A DNA stretch of 59,095 nt, from positions 1 through 59,095 of the forward strand of contig JAABRU010000016.1 in NCBI GenBank assembly GCA_011390755.1. The letters run 5' to 3'. Source of the stretch: Desulfobacteraceae bacterium. Lineage in GTDB: Bacteria; Desulfobacterota; Desulfobacteria; Desulfobacterales; Desulfococcaceae. Under the pieces are notes generated by a model, which saw only the letters and a program-made list of their open reading frames with translations, was not told the DNA's origin and did not search any database. The position numbers and the translations under genes are program-made. This document shows positions 38,093 to 48,169 of this stretch, piece by piece; the stretch's first letter is position 1, and each line of letters begins with the position of its first letter.

Positions 38093-41000
38093 ATGCATTA
38101 TTTCATAAAAAAATTTTATATACCCGATTCCCCCCTGCGAAAACTGCTTTCCCTGTGGATTGCAGTTGCCGTATTTATATCATTCCCCTTTATTCAGCCC
38201 TCCAAAAGCGGTGCGGAGCAGATTGTTTTTGAAAAAACCATTGTGGTCCGTGAACGCAGGGATGCAAATGATGATATCCCCGATGATATCGGCCCCCCGG
38301 TGGAGGGAGAACAGATTTTACCACTGGCTTTGGATGATTTTCCGCCTGTTACACCGGCGGAACTGGAAGAAGATGATACAGAAAGCGGCGAGGAGGTCAA
38401 TATCAGCGATATGCCTCCCTTTATGGATGAATATCCGGAAGTGGAAGAACAGGATATTACAGAAGAGGATGCGGAAAGTGAAGAGGCCGTTGAACTGCAG
38501 GACATGACGCCTTTTCTTGAAAACTATCCTTTTGCGGAACCTTTGGATGTCACTGAAGATGATACAGAAAGCGATACACCTGTAGCCGAAGAGGAACTTC
38601 CCCCTTTTCTGGACAATTATCCTGTTGTGAGTGAATCGGAAAGCGAAGATGATGACAGCGAGGAGTTGCAGGAAAACGATATCGGTATCCAGGGTTATCT
38701 TCCCAATCTTACGCCTTACAAACCCTCCGGATGGAGTGCTGCAATCGTTCTTTCCGACAGAAGCGGAACCCGTACCGATACGGCCATACAGGCAGGCAGT
38801 TCCACCTACATAGATTATGCCTATGCCAATAACGGCGGATCGGATATTGGCAGCAAATTTTATTCAAGACTGTATATTAACGGCAGTCCGGTCAGAACCG
38901 GTGCTTCCTATGGACTGAAAAAAGGCTATTATCGCTGTATATCAGATTTCCGCTATACATTCCCCAAAGCCGGAACCTATACCGTAAAACTGGTCTGCGA
39001 TGTGTACAGACAGGTTTCCGAATCCAGTGAATATGACAATACCTGTCAGCGCAGCAAAAGCGCTGGAGATAATAATTATGCAAAACCCAATCTGATAGCT
39101 TACAGACCCTCCGGATGGAGTTCTGCCATTGTGGTTTCCGACCGCACGGGAACCCGCACAAATAACACTCTCACAGCCGGAGACCGGGGATATATTGACT
39201 ATGCTTTTATTAACAACGGACAGGCGGATGTCCCCAATACATTCTATTCGGGTCTGTATATCAACGGCAGTCTGGTCAGAAAGGGAACTTCCTACGGTCT
39301 GAAAAAAGGATATTACGCGTATGCAAGTGATTACGCTTACACCTTTTCCCGTGCCGGAACCTATACCATAAAACTGGTCTGCGATATGAACGGAAATGTT
39401 TCCGAATCCAGTGAATCCGACAATATCTACCAGCGCAGTATCAGTGTTTCTCCTCCTGTGAATCTGAAACCCAATCTCACACCTTACAAACCCTCGGGCT
39501 GGAGTGCCGCCGTTGTGGTTTCAGATCGCACCGGAACCCGGACAGACAATGTGCTCCATGCCGGGGACAGGGGATATATTGACTATGCCTTTATCAACAA
39601 CGGACAGGCGGATATATCCGGCACTTTTTATTCTGCCCTTGAAATTAACGGCAGCCGTATCCGCACAGGCAGGGTTTACAGTCTTGGCAAAGGGCGTTAT
39701 GCCTACGCATCCGACATCGGATACACTTTTTCCAGTCCGGGTAATTATTATGTCAAACTTGTATGCGATGTGAACAAAAATGTAAGTGAATCCAACGAGA
39801 ATGATAATGAGTATCAGAAAAGGATCAGCATTGCGGACAATGCAAAGCCCAATCTGACTCCCTACCGACCGGGCGGCTGGGCTGATAAAATTGTGGTCTC
39901 GTCTGTTCCGGGAACATCAACAGAAACGACCGTATATGCCGGGCAGACGGCCTATATTGATTATGCCTATGTCAATAACGGGGATGTCAACATATCCGGA
40001 AGATTCTATACGGATTTCTATGTCAATAATACCCGTGTGCGCCAGGGCTATACTGACGGGCTGAACAAGGGACATTATGCCTATATCCGGGATATGGGAT
40101 ACGTTTTTCCCCAGGCCGGAACCTATATCCTGAAGGTTGTATGTGATGTGAATAACAATGTGCAGGAATCCAATGAAAATGATAATTCCTATCAAAAGAG
40201 CAAAGTTACAGGCGGGCCACCCAACGGAAATCCGGTCATCCGGGTTTCACCGGCAAATATTTCCATGTCCAATAATCAGAACATGGCACTGGATCTGCCG
40301 GACGGAACCTGGGTGCCTTTCGGCATCGGTGCGGCTGCTCTGCCCCAGAAATCCCCGGACACCAAGATTCTTCAATCCGGAAAGGATGCTTTGGAACTGA
40401 ATCTGTTTACCAACGGCATGTTTGTGAATGAAGCAGCAGAGGGTATTGATATTTATAAAATACTCCAACTCGGAGAGTATCACGGTAATCTGCCTCCGGG
40501 CAGCCCCAACCTGCCGGTTGTGCGCAAATATATCTATGTTCCCCAGGATGAAGCTCCGGTGCTGAGTTATGAACTCAATGAGCCGGTAAGTCTTCCCAAT
40601 TATCTGGTCTATCCGGTGCAGCCACCGGCTTTTGACACAGAAGGTGCGGAAACTCCTGCGTTTTATATGGATCAGGCTGTGTATGGTCAGAATCAGTGGC
40701 TGCCCGCAGAAAATGTCTATCTGGAACCGGCGGAAATGATCCGGGGGCACAGAGTACAGGTTCTGAATATCTGCCCCTTCCGTTACAATCCGGTCACAAA
40801 AGAACTGCAGGCATTTCCGGATATTGATGTACGGGTAGAATTTAAAGCCCAGCCCGGGGTAGCGGATATCCGCTATTCCTCACCTGAATTTGACAATTTT
40901 GTGCAGGGTTCGGTGGTCAACCCCGAAGCCTTTATCGGATACCAGAATGTAAACGGGGTATTTGCGGCCGGTGCCCAGTATCTGATTATCACCGCTCCGG

Positions 41001-43858
41001 AATTTCTGGGACCCGCCAATGTGCTGAAAAACGCCAAAATTGCCAAAGGGATTTCCACCATTGTAAAAACGACCGGTGAAACCGGCAGAAGCAAAGACCA
41101 GATCAAAAACTATATCAAAAATGCCTATAATACCTGGTCACCGGCCCCCGCCTATGTGCTGCTCCTGGGTGATGTGGAATATATTCCCACAACCTATGAA
41201 AGCACACGGGAACGGGGAACTGACTTGTATTATTCCACGGTTGCCGGTTCAGATTATATACCGGATATATTTCTGGGACGTATTTCTGTGGATACCGAGG
41301 CCCAGGCATATACAGTGATCCGGAAAATAGTGGATTATGAAAATAATCCTCCGAACTCACCGAATTTTTATAAAAATGTGGCGACCGCTGCCTATTTTCA
41401 GGATGATGACGGAAACGGGTATGCAGATCGGAGATTCCTGAAAACCTCAGAAGAAATCCGTGATTTTCTGGCAGGTCAGGGATACAATGTGAAACGGATA
41501 TACACTAGCAATTCTCCGAATCCCACATATTATAACAAAGGGTATTATGGCAACGGTGAAGCCCTGCCGTCTGTTCTGCTGAAAAGAAACGGTTTTTTGT
41601 GGAACGGCAGTGCCGCAGACATATCCTCATCCGTCAATACGGGTGTTTTTCTGCTGACACACAGGGATCATGGCATGGATCGGAATTATGTGGATGAATG
41701 GGGACGCTCTTTCTCTCATACAGGATGGGGCGATCCCTATTTTGTGGAAGACCATATCGCAAATCTGAGAAACGGTTCCCTTCTGCCGGTGGTGCTGAGT
41801 TTCAACTGCCAGTCCGGCTGGTTTGACGGAGAAACCGATCATAATTCCGGCAGAAATTATGAATCTTTCTGCGAACTCTTTCTGCGCAAAGAAAGCGGGG
41901 GAACCGTTGGAATTATTGGGGCTACCCGGAACAGTTACAGCGGTCATAACGATGCTCTGATCAGAGGTGTTATAGATTGTGTGTGGCCGAATTTCTTACC
42001 TTCGGTTGCAAATAACAAAGGCGCTCTTAATCAACTGGGACCTATGCTCTTACATGGAAAACTGGCGATGGATCAGATATGGGGTGATCCCTGGGGTGTC
42101 CGCAAAGAACAGTATGAACTGTTCCACCTGCACGGAGATCCCAGTATGCGCATGTGGACTTCGGCTCCTATGCCTCCGCCTCCGCCTCCGCCGAATCCCG
42201 GCCAGAGCAGCAGCACCTTTGTGGTTTACAATGACGGCAATGCAGATCTGAAGATCACCGGCATGAGCAAGAAATACAACCGAAGCTGGCTGACTTTCAC
42301 ACCAAATACCCCTTTTACACTCTCTCCGGGAAGATCCGCCACGGTAACCGTGACAGTGGACTGGTCCAAAACAGGAGCAGGCATAAATGACGAACAGATC
42401 CTCATTTATTCCAATGATGCGGACAAAAGTCCCCAGACTGTTTCTGTCAGTGCCAGTGACCGGCAGGAAAATTACGCACTGAATCTGCTCAATAACGGTA
42501 ACGGAATGGTCAGAATCAACGGGGAACTGTTCACTCTGCCCACAGAGCAGATTTTTGCCAAAGGCGAATCCGTAACCCTGGAAGCGGTTCCGGACGGAGA
42601 CTGGCAGTTTGAAGGCTGGGATCAGGGAGGACTGGCCATTAATGAAAACCGTTTTACGGTTGTCATGGATTCGGACAAAACCCTTGAAATCAATTTTGCC
42701 AATCATCATATTCCCCATTATCCGCTTCAGATTTCCAAACAGGGCGGAAACGGGAGAATCCGGGTGAACGGCCAGCCCTATGAACTGCCTTTTGCCTATT
42801 CTTTTGCCCAGGGTTCTGCTGTAAAAATTGAGGCATTTCCGGCCGAGGATTTTGAGAAATGGACAGGGGCTGCGGACAGCACGGATAATCCCGTCACTGT
42901 CACCATGAACGGAGACCGGCAGCTGGTGTGTGTGTTCAAACAGGCTTCTCCGCTAACGTGCCAGTCGGACATCCGGGTAAACGGTGCGGCTTTGAACGGT
43001 CTGAGTTATGAAGAATGGCTGAATCAGGGAGGCAATGAAAATGTTCCGGTAAACAGTTTTACCGTCCAGGTCGGGCTGGGAGAACAACCGGAACTGCTGG
43101 ATGCCCCACCGGATCCGCCGGAATATTCAATCAGTGTAAAACTGTGGGATCCCGATGGATGGAAAGGTCCCTTTTTCAGGGATATACGATCAGGAGACGC
43201 GGTTGCCCGGAAATGGGTTCTCGGCATCAGTCCCCACGGGAATATTGAACCCGCGGAACCGGGAACCGCAAGTCTGAACTGGGATCCGGCCTCGCTTTGT
43301 TCCGAAGGAATTTACCGGATCAGGAAAGGATATGACGGAAGCGGAGATATTGTGGTTCCGGATATGCGGGCTGCAGACTCGTATGAAATATCCGACAGTG
43401 AGGAACTGCAGTATTTCAGCATTGAATATTTCAGAGATACACCGGTGGATATGGAACTGACAGCCGGATGGAACCTGATTTCCCTGCCGGTAAGCCCGGA
43501 TGACAATCAACTGTCCTCTTTGTTTCCGGAAGCCACAGTGGCCTATAAGTTTGATGAAACCTATCAGCCGGTAAAGCAGTTGTATCCGGGTATCGGATAC
43601 TGGGTCAAAGTGCCGGAAGATAAAACTTACAAAATCAGCGGCCAGCCTTTCCGTCAGTATTCCCTGGAACTGTCTGAAGGATGGCATCTCATGGGCGCGC
43701 TGAATACAGCCACGGCTCCGGTTCCGACTCCGGCAGATGCCATTTCCGCAAAATTCGAGTTTGAAGAATCCTATATCGAAGCGGATCAGCTTACACCGGG
43801 GAAGGGATGCTGGGTAAAAATTGTCAAACCATGTGTGTTTTCAGTGAGTTCTCCATGA
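38093..43858 (+). CDS. Giant gingipain-like (C25) cysteine peptidase with CARDB repeats
   Basis: 1921 residues. N-terminal signal/TM (about 15-42), an acidic stretch with three repeats of PPF(M/L)xxYP type (about 85-195), four CARDB-like repeats of about 120 residues (start about 204, 331, 459, 584), a linker/prodomain, and the C25 core (about 962-1330) with likely catalytic H1193 (THRDHG) and C1239 (SFNCQSGW). Then a BACON-like sandwich, two InlB-type repeats, the shared W-AEI domain (about 1620-1780, with a YEEW insertion) and a GWNLISLP/GYWVKV module to the end. Gingipains cut after Arg or Lys; specificity here is unknown. CAGGAGGAAA precedes the ATG, and a strong terminator follows. No T9SS sorting domain is evident, so the secretion route after Sec is unclear. 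Confidence 0.92.
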   Translation: MHYFIKKFYIPDSPLRKLLSLWIAVAVFISFPFIQPSKSGAEQIVFEKTIVVRERRDANDDIPDDIGPPVEGEQILPLALDDFPPVTPAELEEDDTESGEEVNISDMPPFMDEYPEVEEQDITEEDAESEEAVELQDMTPFLENYPFAEPLDVTEDDTESDTPVAEEELPPFLDNYPVVSESESEDDDSEELQENDIGIQGYLPNLTPYKPSGWSAAIVLSDRSGTRTDTAIQAGSSTYIDYAYANNGGSDIGSKFYSRLYINGSPVRTGASYGLKKGYYRCISDFRYTFPKAGTYTVKLVCDVYRQVSESSEYDNTCQRSKSAGDNNYAKPNLIAYRPSGWSSAIVVSDRTGTRTNNTLTAGDRGYIDYAFINNGQADVPNTFYSGLYINGSLVRKGTSYGLKKGYYAYASDYAYTFSRAGTYTIKLVCDMNGNVSESSESDNIYQRSISVSPPVNLKPNLTPYKPSGWSAAVVVSDRTGTRTDNVLHAGDRGYIDYAFINNGQADISGTFYSALEINGSRIRTGRVYSLGKGRYAYASDIGYTFSSPGNYYVKLVCDVNKNVSESNENDNEYQKRISIADNAKPNLTPYRPGGWADKIVVSSVPGTSTETTVYAGQTAYIDYAYVNNGDVNISGRFYTDFYVNNTRVRQGYTDGLNKGHYAYIRDMGYVFPQAGTYILKVVCDVNNNVQESNENDNSYQKSKVTGGPPNGNPVIRVSPANISMSNNQNMALDLPDGTWVPFGIGAAALPQKSPDTKILQSGKDALELNLFTNGMFVNEAAEGIDIYKILQLGEYHGNLPPGSPNLPVVRKYIYVPQDEAPVLSYELNEPVSLPNYLVYPVQPPAFDTEGAETPAFYMDQAVYGQNQWLPAENVYLEPAEMIRGHRVQVLNICPFRYNPVTKELQAFPDIDVRVEFKAQPGVADIRYSSPEFDNFVQGSVVNPEAFIGYQNVNGVFAAGAQYLIITAPEFLGPANVLKNAKIAKGISTIVKTTGETGRSKDQIKNYIKNAYNTWSPAPAYVLLLGDVEYIPTTYESTRERGTDLYYSTVAGSDYIPDIFLGRISVDTEAQAYTVIRKIVDYENNPPNSPNFYKNVATAAYFQDDDGNGYADRRFLKTSEEIRDFLAGQGYNVKRIYTSNSPNPTYYNKGYYGNGEALPSVLLKRNGFLWNGSAADISSSVNTGVFLLTHRDHGMDRNYVDEWGRSFSHTGWGDPYFVEDHIANLRNGSLLPVVLSFNCQSGWFDGETDHNSGRNYESFCELFLRKESGGTVGIIGATRNSYSGHNDALIRGVIDCVWPNFLPSVANNKGALNQLGPMLLHGKLAMDQIWGDPWGVRKEQYELFHLHGDPSMRMWTSAPMPPPPPPPNPGQSSSTFVVYNDGNADLKITGMSKKYNRSWLTFTPNTPFTLSPGRSATVTVTVDWSKTGAGINDEQILIYSNDADKSPQTVSVSASDRQENYALNLLNNGNGMVRINGELFTLPTEQIFAKGESVTLEAVPDGDWQFEGWDQGGLAINENRFTVVMDSDKTLEINFANHHIPHYPLQISKQGGNGRIRVNGQPYELPFAYSFAQGSAVKIEAFPAEDFEKWTGAADSTDNPVTVTMNGDRQLVCVFKQASPLTCQSDIRVNGAALNGLSYEEWLNQGGNENVPVNSFTVQVGLGEQPELLDAPPDPPEYSISVKLWDPDGWKGPFFRDIRSGDAVARKWVLGISPHGNIEPAEPGTASLNWDPASLCSEGIYRIRKGYDGSGDIVVPDMRAADSYEISDSEELQYFSIEYFRDTPVDMELTAGWNLISLPVSPDDNQLSSLFPEATVAYKFDETYQPVKQLYPGIGYWVKVPEDKTYKISGQPFRQYSLELSEGWHLMGALNTATAPVPTPADAISAKFEFEESYIEADQLTPGKGCWVKIVKPCVFSVSSP

Positions 43859-43934
43859 CAAACCAGGAATGGCCGGATAAAATGGAGAAAAGAAAGGAAT
43901 TTGCATTCCATTCATAACTGAAGATACGCTATAC

Positions 43935-43964
43935 AAAGGGCGGGCATCTGCCCGCCCTTTTTTT
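43935..43964 (+). terminator. Terminator after the C25 peptidase gene
   Basis: Twelve-base inverted repeat AAAGGGCGGGCA / TGCCCGCCCTTT followed by TTTT; a strong intrinsic terminator. Confidence 0.93.
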
Positions 43965-43979
43965 CTCTAAGGAGGGGGT

Positions 43980-46100
43980 ATGAAAAAACAATTCTGTGTG
44001 AGCTGTTTTATTTTTTTATTTCTTTTTTATCCGTCGTCTGTCGTTTATCCTGCCGAATATTTTAAAGGGGATATTGATTCCAGTGGTGAAACCGATCTGG
44101 GAGATGCCATTACGGTTTTGAAATCCCTGACCGGTATTGAATCCGGCGATTTCTTTATGGATGCTGAAATCAACAAAGACCGCCGGATCGGCATGGAAGA
44201 AGCTGTATATGCTCTCCAGAGCGTGGCCGGAATCAGGCGTTCCGAACCCTTTGAAATCTATGATTTTGCAGACGGTATGCAGGGCTGGGAGGCGGGTTTT
44301 TCAGATTATCCGCCGCCCCTGGAGGAAAATTATGAACTGAATTCCCAATGGCAGAGTCTGCCGGAAAATCTGCCGGAAGGGAATGGGATTTTCATCACAG
44401 GTATGAACCAGAATCAGAATCTCTTTATGTTCATCAAACAGAAACTGGAAGGCCTGGAACCCCATACCCTGTACCGGATATTTTTTGAAGTTGATATTGC
44501 CAGCAATGCTGCTTCGGGGTGTGCGGGAGAAGAAGGGGCCATGGGGGAAGATGTTTTTGTAAAAGCAGGGGCTTCCCTTTATGAACCCATGCCATATAAA
44601 AGTACGGTCTATGTCATGAATATTGAAAAAGGAGACCAGGGAACCGCAGGGAAAAATGCAATTATACTTGGTCATATTGCAACCGGACAGACCGACTGTG
44701 AAAATACGGTTTATGAAATCAAAAACCTGGATAACCTGGATCAGCCCTTTGAATTTGTTTCCAATGACCAGGGGGAAATATGGGTATTTACGGGAACCGA
44801 TTCGGCCTATATGGGAGCCACGGCTTTATATTATTCCCGGATTAAAATTACATACAATAAAGTTACGGAAAATGATACAGACGGAGACGGGGTGCCGGAT
44901 AACCATGATGCTTTTCCCGATGATGCCAATGAATGGCGGGATACCGATGAAAACGGGATCGGAGATAATACGGACCCGGATGACGATAATGACGGAATGA
45001 CGGATGAATGGGAGAATCAGTACGGTCTGAATCCCCTGTACAAAGATGGGGTTTATGATGCGGACGGAGACGGGGTGAGCAATCTGGATGAATTTGAACG
45101 CGGAACCAATCCTTTTAATCATCCGCCGTCTGCACCGGTACTGTCTTTTCCCGGAGATGAGGAAACCGTTATGTCCCTGACTCCGGAACTGTCTGTGGGA
45201 CAATATGAGGATCCGGATGATAATTATCCCCTTGCATCTGTCCACTGGCAGGTCAGCACAGATCCGGAATTTACGGAGCTGATTGTGAAGGAGACCAGTG
45301 AAGACGGGCTGCGTTCTTTCACGATTCCGGAATCCGGACTGACATCGGAAACTGTCTATTACTGGCGGGTGCGTTTTACGGATGACCAGAAAGAAAGTTC
45401 GGACTGGTCCCCCATCCATCTTTTCAAAACCCCCAGGGTTTTCCGTTTTGATTTTGCCCAGGGGTATGAGGGATGGAGCGGGGGGTTTGCCGATTATGTT
45501 TCAACTGATGAAGATTTATATAAATTGTTATGGCATCGAAGACTTATTCCTGAGTCCCTGCTGAATCCGGATCAGGAAAATATGTCTGAATATGGTCTTT
45601 ATGTGACGGGTGATAACCGCAGCGATGATCTTTTCATGTTTATAAAAAAAAGATTGGAGGGACTTGAACCGGATACAAAGTATGGGATCATCTTTATTGT
45701 AAAGTTTGGCACTAATTCACCTTCGGGATGTATTGGAGTAGGCGGCAGCCCCGGTGAAGACGTTTCAATGAAAGTCGGGGCAGTAATCAGAGAACCCAAG
45801 TCCTGCAGTCCTGAAAATGGGAAATTTCAGATGAATATGGACATAGGACAACAGATGGTAGGCGGCAAAGATGCTATTGTCATCGGCAACATTTCCAACG
45901 GTCTGGAAGAATGTATCAACTGGGAATACCGTTTCAAAAAGCTGGATAATATTGCAAATCAATTTGAAGCCACCACCGACCACAACGGTTTCCTATGGGT
46001 GATGATCGGGACGGATTCCGGTTTTGAAGCCACAACTTCCCTGTATTATACAAATATTGAAATCCGCCTGATTGAAAAGGGGAATATTCAGGTGAAATGA
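43980..46100 (+). CDS. Secreted protein with N-terminal dockerin, duplicated domain and TSP3 repeats
   Basis: 706 residues, AAGGAGGGGG before ATG 43980. Signal peptide about 1-26. A dockerin sits at the N-terminus, unusual for the type (about 30-88; GDIDSSGETDLGDA, AEINKDRRIGMEEA). Two copies of an unnamed roughly 190-residue domain follow (about 95-295 and 485-700), sharing DFAxGxxGW, LFMFIKxxLEGLEP, SGCxGxxG, GTDS and ALYY-type lines; these look like carbohydrate-binding-type beta-sandwiches. Between them are TSP3 calcium repeats (DTDGDGVPDNHDAFPDD) and an FN3-like domain. No catalytic site seen. It may be an adhesin or carbohydrate binder attached by dockerin. Confidence 0.82.
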   Translation: MKKQFCVSCFIFLFLFYPSSVVYPAEYFKGDIDSSGETDLGDAITVLKSLTGIESGDFFMDAEINKDRRIGMEEAVYALQSVAGIRRSEPFEIYDFADGMQGWEAGFSDYPPPLEENYELNSQWQSLPENLPEGNGIFITGMNQNQNLFMFIKQKLEGLEPHTLYRIFFEVDIASNAASGCAGEEGAMGEDVFVKAGASLYEPMPYKSTVYVMNIEKGDQGTAGKNAIILGHIATGQTDCENTVYEIKNLDNLDQPFEFVSNDQGEIWVFTGTDSAYMGATALYYSRIKITYNKVTENDTDGDGVPDNHDAFPDDANEWRDTDENGIGDNTDPDDDNDGMTDEWENQYGLNPLYKDGVYDADGDGVSNLDEFERGTNPFNHPPSAPVLSFPGDEETVMSLTPELSVGQYEDPDDNYPLASVHWQVSTDPEFTELIVKETSEDGLRSFTIPESGLTSETVYYWRVRFTDDQKESSDWSPIHLFKTPRVFRFDFAQGYEGWSGGFADYVSTDEDLYKLLWHRRLIPESLLNPDQENMSEYGLYVTGDNRSDDLFMFIKKRLEGLEPDTKYGIIFIVKFGTNSPSGCIGVGGSPGEDVSMKVGAVIREPKSCSPENGKFQMNMDIGQQMVGGKDAIVIGNISNGLEECINWEYRFKKLDNIANQFEATTDHNGFLWVMIGTDSGFEATTSLYYTNIEIRLIEKGNIQVK

Positions 46101-46121
46101 TGAGTGTTGAATGCGATTCTC

Positions 46122-46145
46122 GTTCCCACGCTCCCGCGTGGGAAC
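46122..46145. repeat. GTTCCCACGC palindrome (REP-like)
   Basis: Perfect 10-bp stem GTTCCCACGC / GCGTGGGAAC with TCCC loop, between two genes. A near-identical copy is at 47741-47764 and a fragment near 31370. No T-tract, so not a classic terminator on this strand. Confidence 0.85.
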
Positions 46146-46198
46146 GCATCCCGGACGTTCTGCGTCCCGTCAATAATCGCTTATAAAAAGGAGAATGT

Positions 46199-47701
46199 AT
46201 GAAATTCAGAATGATAGGTACAGCACTGATATTTTTTTCCCTGATACTTTTCCCCTGCCTTGCCGGTGCGGCCTGGCAGGCCGAAATTCTGGCAGAGGGA
46301 GAGGATTTGGATGTACCCAACAAAAGTTCCGTCACCATCGGTGTTCAAAACGAAGCCGAAACAACGCCATCGCCACCGTCCCCTCCTTCCTATTCCTGCA
46401 ATCTCCGGATTGCACCGGCCGACTGGTCTGATTATCTGGCCACAGATATCCGGAAAGAAGGAGAGAAGACATACTGCTGGATTCTTGCGGTCAATCCCCA
46501 CGGCAATGCAGGATCTCCGGTTTCCCGCACCACCACAGTTTCATGGAATCCGGCAGATTTCGGAGAAGGGGAATATGAACTGAGGGAAGGATATGAATGT
46601 TCCGGAACAGTGGTGATAGCGGATATGAAACAGGTGAATTCCTATGAAGTGAGCGGTGAAGACAGCGAGCAGTATTTCAGCCTGACCCTCACAATGCCCG
46701 AAAACAGCAACAATAATACAAATAATATACCGCAGGAACCGGATTCGGATCAGGACGGTATTCCGGACAATGCCGATACCGATGATGACAATGACGGTGT
46801 GCCGGATGAATCTGATGCCTTTCCTCTGAATGCAGGGGAGCAGAAGGATACAGATAATGACGGAACCGGTGACAATGCCGATACCGATGATGATAATGAC
46901 GGGGTACCGGATGCAGAAGATGTCTTTCCTTTGGATCCAAAAGAGCAGAAGGATACAGACAATGACGGAACCGGTGACAATGCCGATACCGATGATGACA
47001 ATGACGGAATGCCCGATGAATGGGAGATCCGTTACGGACTGAATCCCCTGCAGAATGATGCGGATGCAGACGCGGACGGAGACGGGCTTTCCAATCTGGA
47101 AGAATATCAGCAGGGAAGTGATCCGCTTTCCGCTGCTGTGATTTCTCCGCAACCGGAACCTGATCCCGCACCGAATTCTCCCCCGGCTCAGCCGCTTCTC
47201 CTGTCTCCGGCAGACAATGAAAGTGATGTCGTTCTTACCCCGCTTCTTCAGACCGGGGCTTTTTCCGATCCGAATACCGGAGACAGTCACGGGGAGACTC
47301 GCTGGCAGATCAGTGAAACAGCAGATTTTTCTGAAACCGTACTGGATATTACAGATACCGAATCTTTGACAGAATTGCAGATGGAAGAAGGGGAACTCGC
47401 AGAAGATACCCAATATTTCTGGAGAGTCCTGTTTATTGATAATCAGCAGGGGGCTTCGGAATGGTCAGAACCTTTCCGCTTCCGCACAATGGCCAATGGT
47501 GAGCCGGAAACACCTGAACCGGAGAACCCGGACAGCCCCACCGAAACACCTGAGCCGCCTTCCGACCCCGAGGGTGAAGTGACAGATACAGACCAGGCCG
47601 GGGAACCTGGCGATAATCAGGATACAGATGCATCAGAGGAAAATCAGACTTCCGATGGCGGTGGAGGCGGAGGATGTTTTATCTCTGTACTGCCGTTTTG
47701 A
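46199..47701 (+). CDS. W-AEI domain protein with TSP3, FN3 and Gly-Cys C-terminus
   Basis: 500 residues, AAAAAGGAG before ATG 46199. Signal peptide about 1-23. Residues about 24-167 are the shared domain (AWQAEILAEGED, SPPSPPSYSC, YCWILAVNPHGN, ADMKQVNSYEVSG, EQYFSLTL). Then TSP3 calcium repeats (about 182-300) with three nearly identical DTDDDND units separated by spacers that are themselves duplicated at DNA level, an FN3-like domain (about 320-430), an acidic Pro/Glu-rich stretch and the end GGGGGGCFI plus five residues. The last part matches the C-terminus of the cohesin protein at 24320. Probably surface-associated; function unknown. Confidence 0.83.
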   Translation: MKFRMIGTALIFFSLILFPCLAGAAWQAEILAEGEDLDVPNKSSVTIGVQNEAETTPSPPSPPSYSCNLRIAPADWSDYLATDIRKEGEKTYCWILAVNPHGNAGSPVSRTTTVSWNPADFGEGEYELREGYECSGTVVIADMKQVNSYEVSGEDSEQYFSLTLTMPENSNNNTNNIPQEPDSDQDGIPDNADTDDDNDGVPDESDAFPLNAGEQKDTDNDGTGDNADTDDDNDGVPDAEDVFPLDPKEQKDTDNDGTGDNADTDDDNDGMPDEWEIRYGLNPLQNDADADADGDGLSNLEEYQQGSDPLSAAVISPQPEPDPAPNSPPAQPLLLSPADNESDVVLTPLLQTGAFSDPNTGDSHGETRWQISETADFSETVLDITDTESLTELQMEEGELAEDTQYFWRVLFIDNQQGASEWSEPFRFRTMANGEPETPEPENPDSPTETPEPPSDPEGEVTDTDQAGEPGDNQDTDASEENQTSDGGGGGGCFISVLPF

Positions 47702-48169
47702 TGAATGGTGAATGATAAACTGACTCGTTTTCCCTCACTCGTTCCCACGTTCCCGCGTGGGAACGCCGGGCAGACACTCCGCTTCCGCTAATCTGTCTGA
47801 ACACGATTATGCACGATGTTACAGGATGGTCAGGATTTTTGGAGTGCCAAACTGAAAGTTTGGCCGTATTTTCCGAATCATTTCATAGTCCCAAACTTTC
47901 AGGCTTCGACGTGAGCTCAGCCGAACGTTCGGGACTCCGTCACTCCTATTTTAGCGGTATTAAATAATCCTGATAAATCCTTTCATCCCGTGAATCCGGG
48001 TTCAGACAATTTTTGAACACGATTATGCACGATGATACAGGATGGGCAGGATTTTTTAATCATGTAAATCCTGCATAATCGTGTTCAACAAACGCCTCCG
48101 GAAATCCCGGTAAATCCCTGAATCCTGAAAATCCCGGTTCAGACAAACAACAATAAAAAAGGAAACCCC
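47702..48169. repeat. Repeat-filled intergenic region
   Basis: No gene. In order: a GTTCCCACG palindrome (47741-47764); GAACACGATTATGCACGATG twice (about 47800 and 48016), with its inverse GCATAATCGTGTTCA near 48070; a hairpin CCAAACT-GAA-AGTTTGG (47847-47863); and two direct copies of an ATCC...GGTTCAGACAA repeat (about 47976-48011, 48107-48146). The last copy matches the right arm of the element at 25947-26197 and ends 23 bp before the next ATG. Confidence 0.85.
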
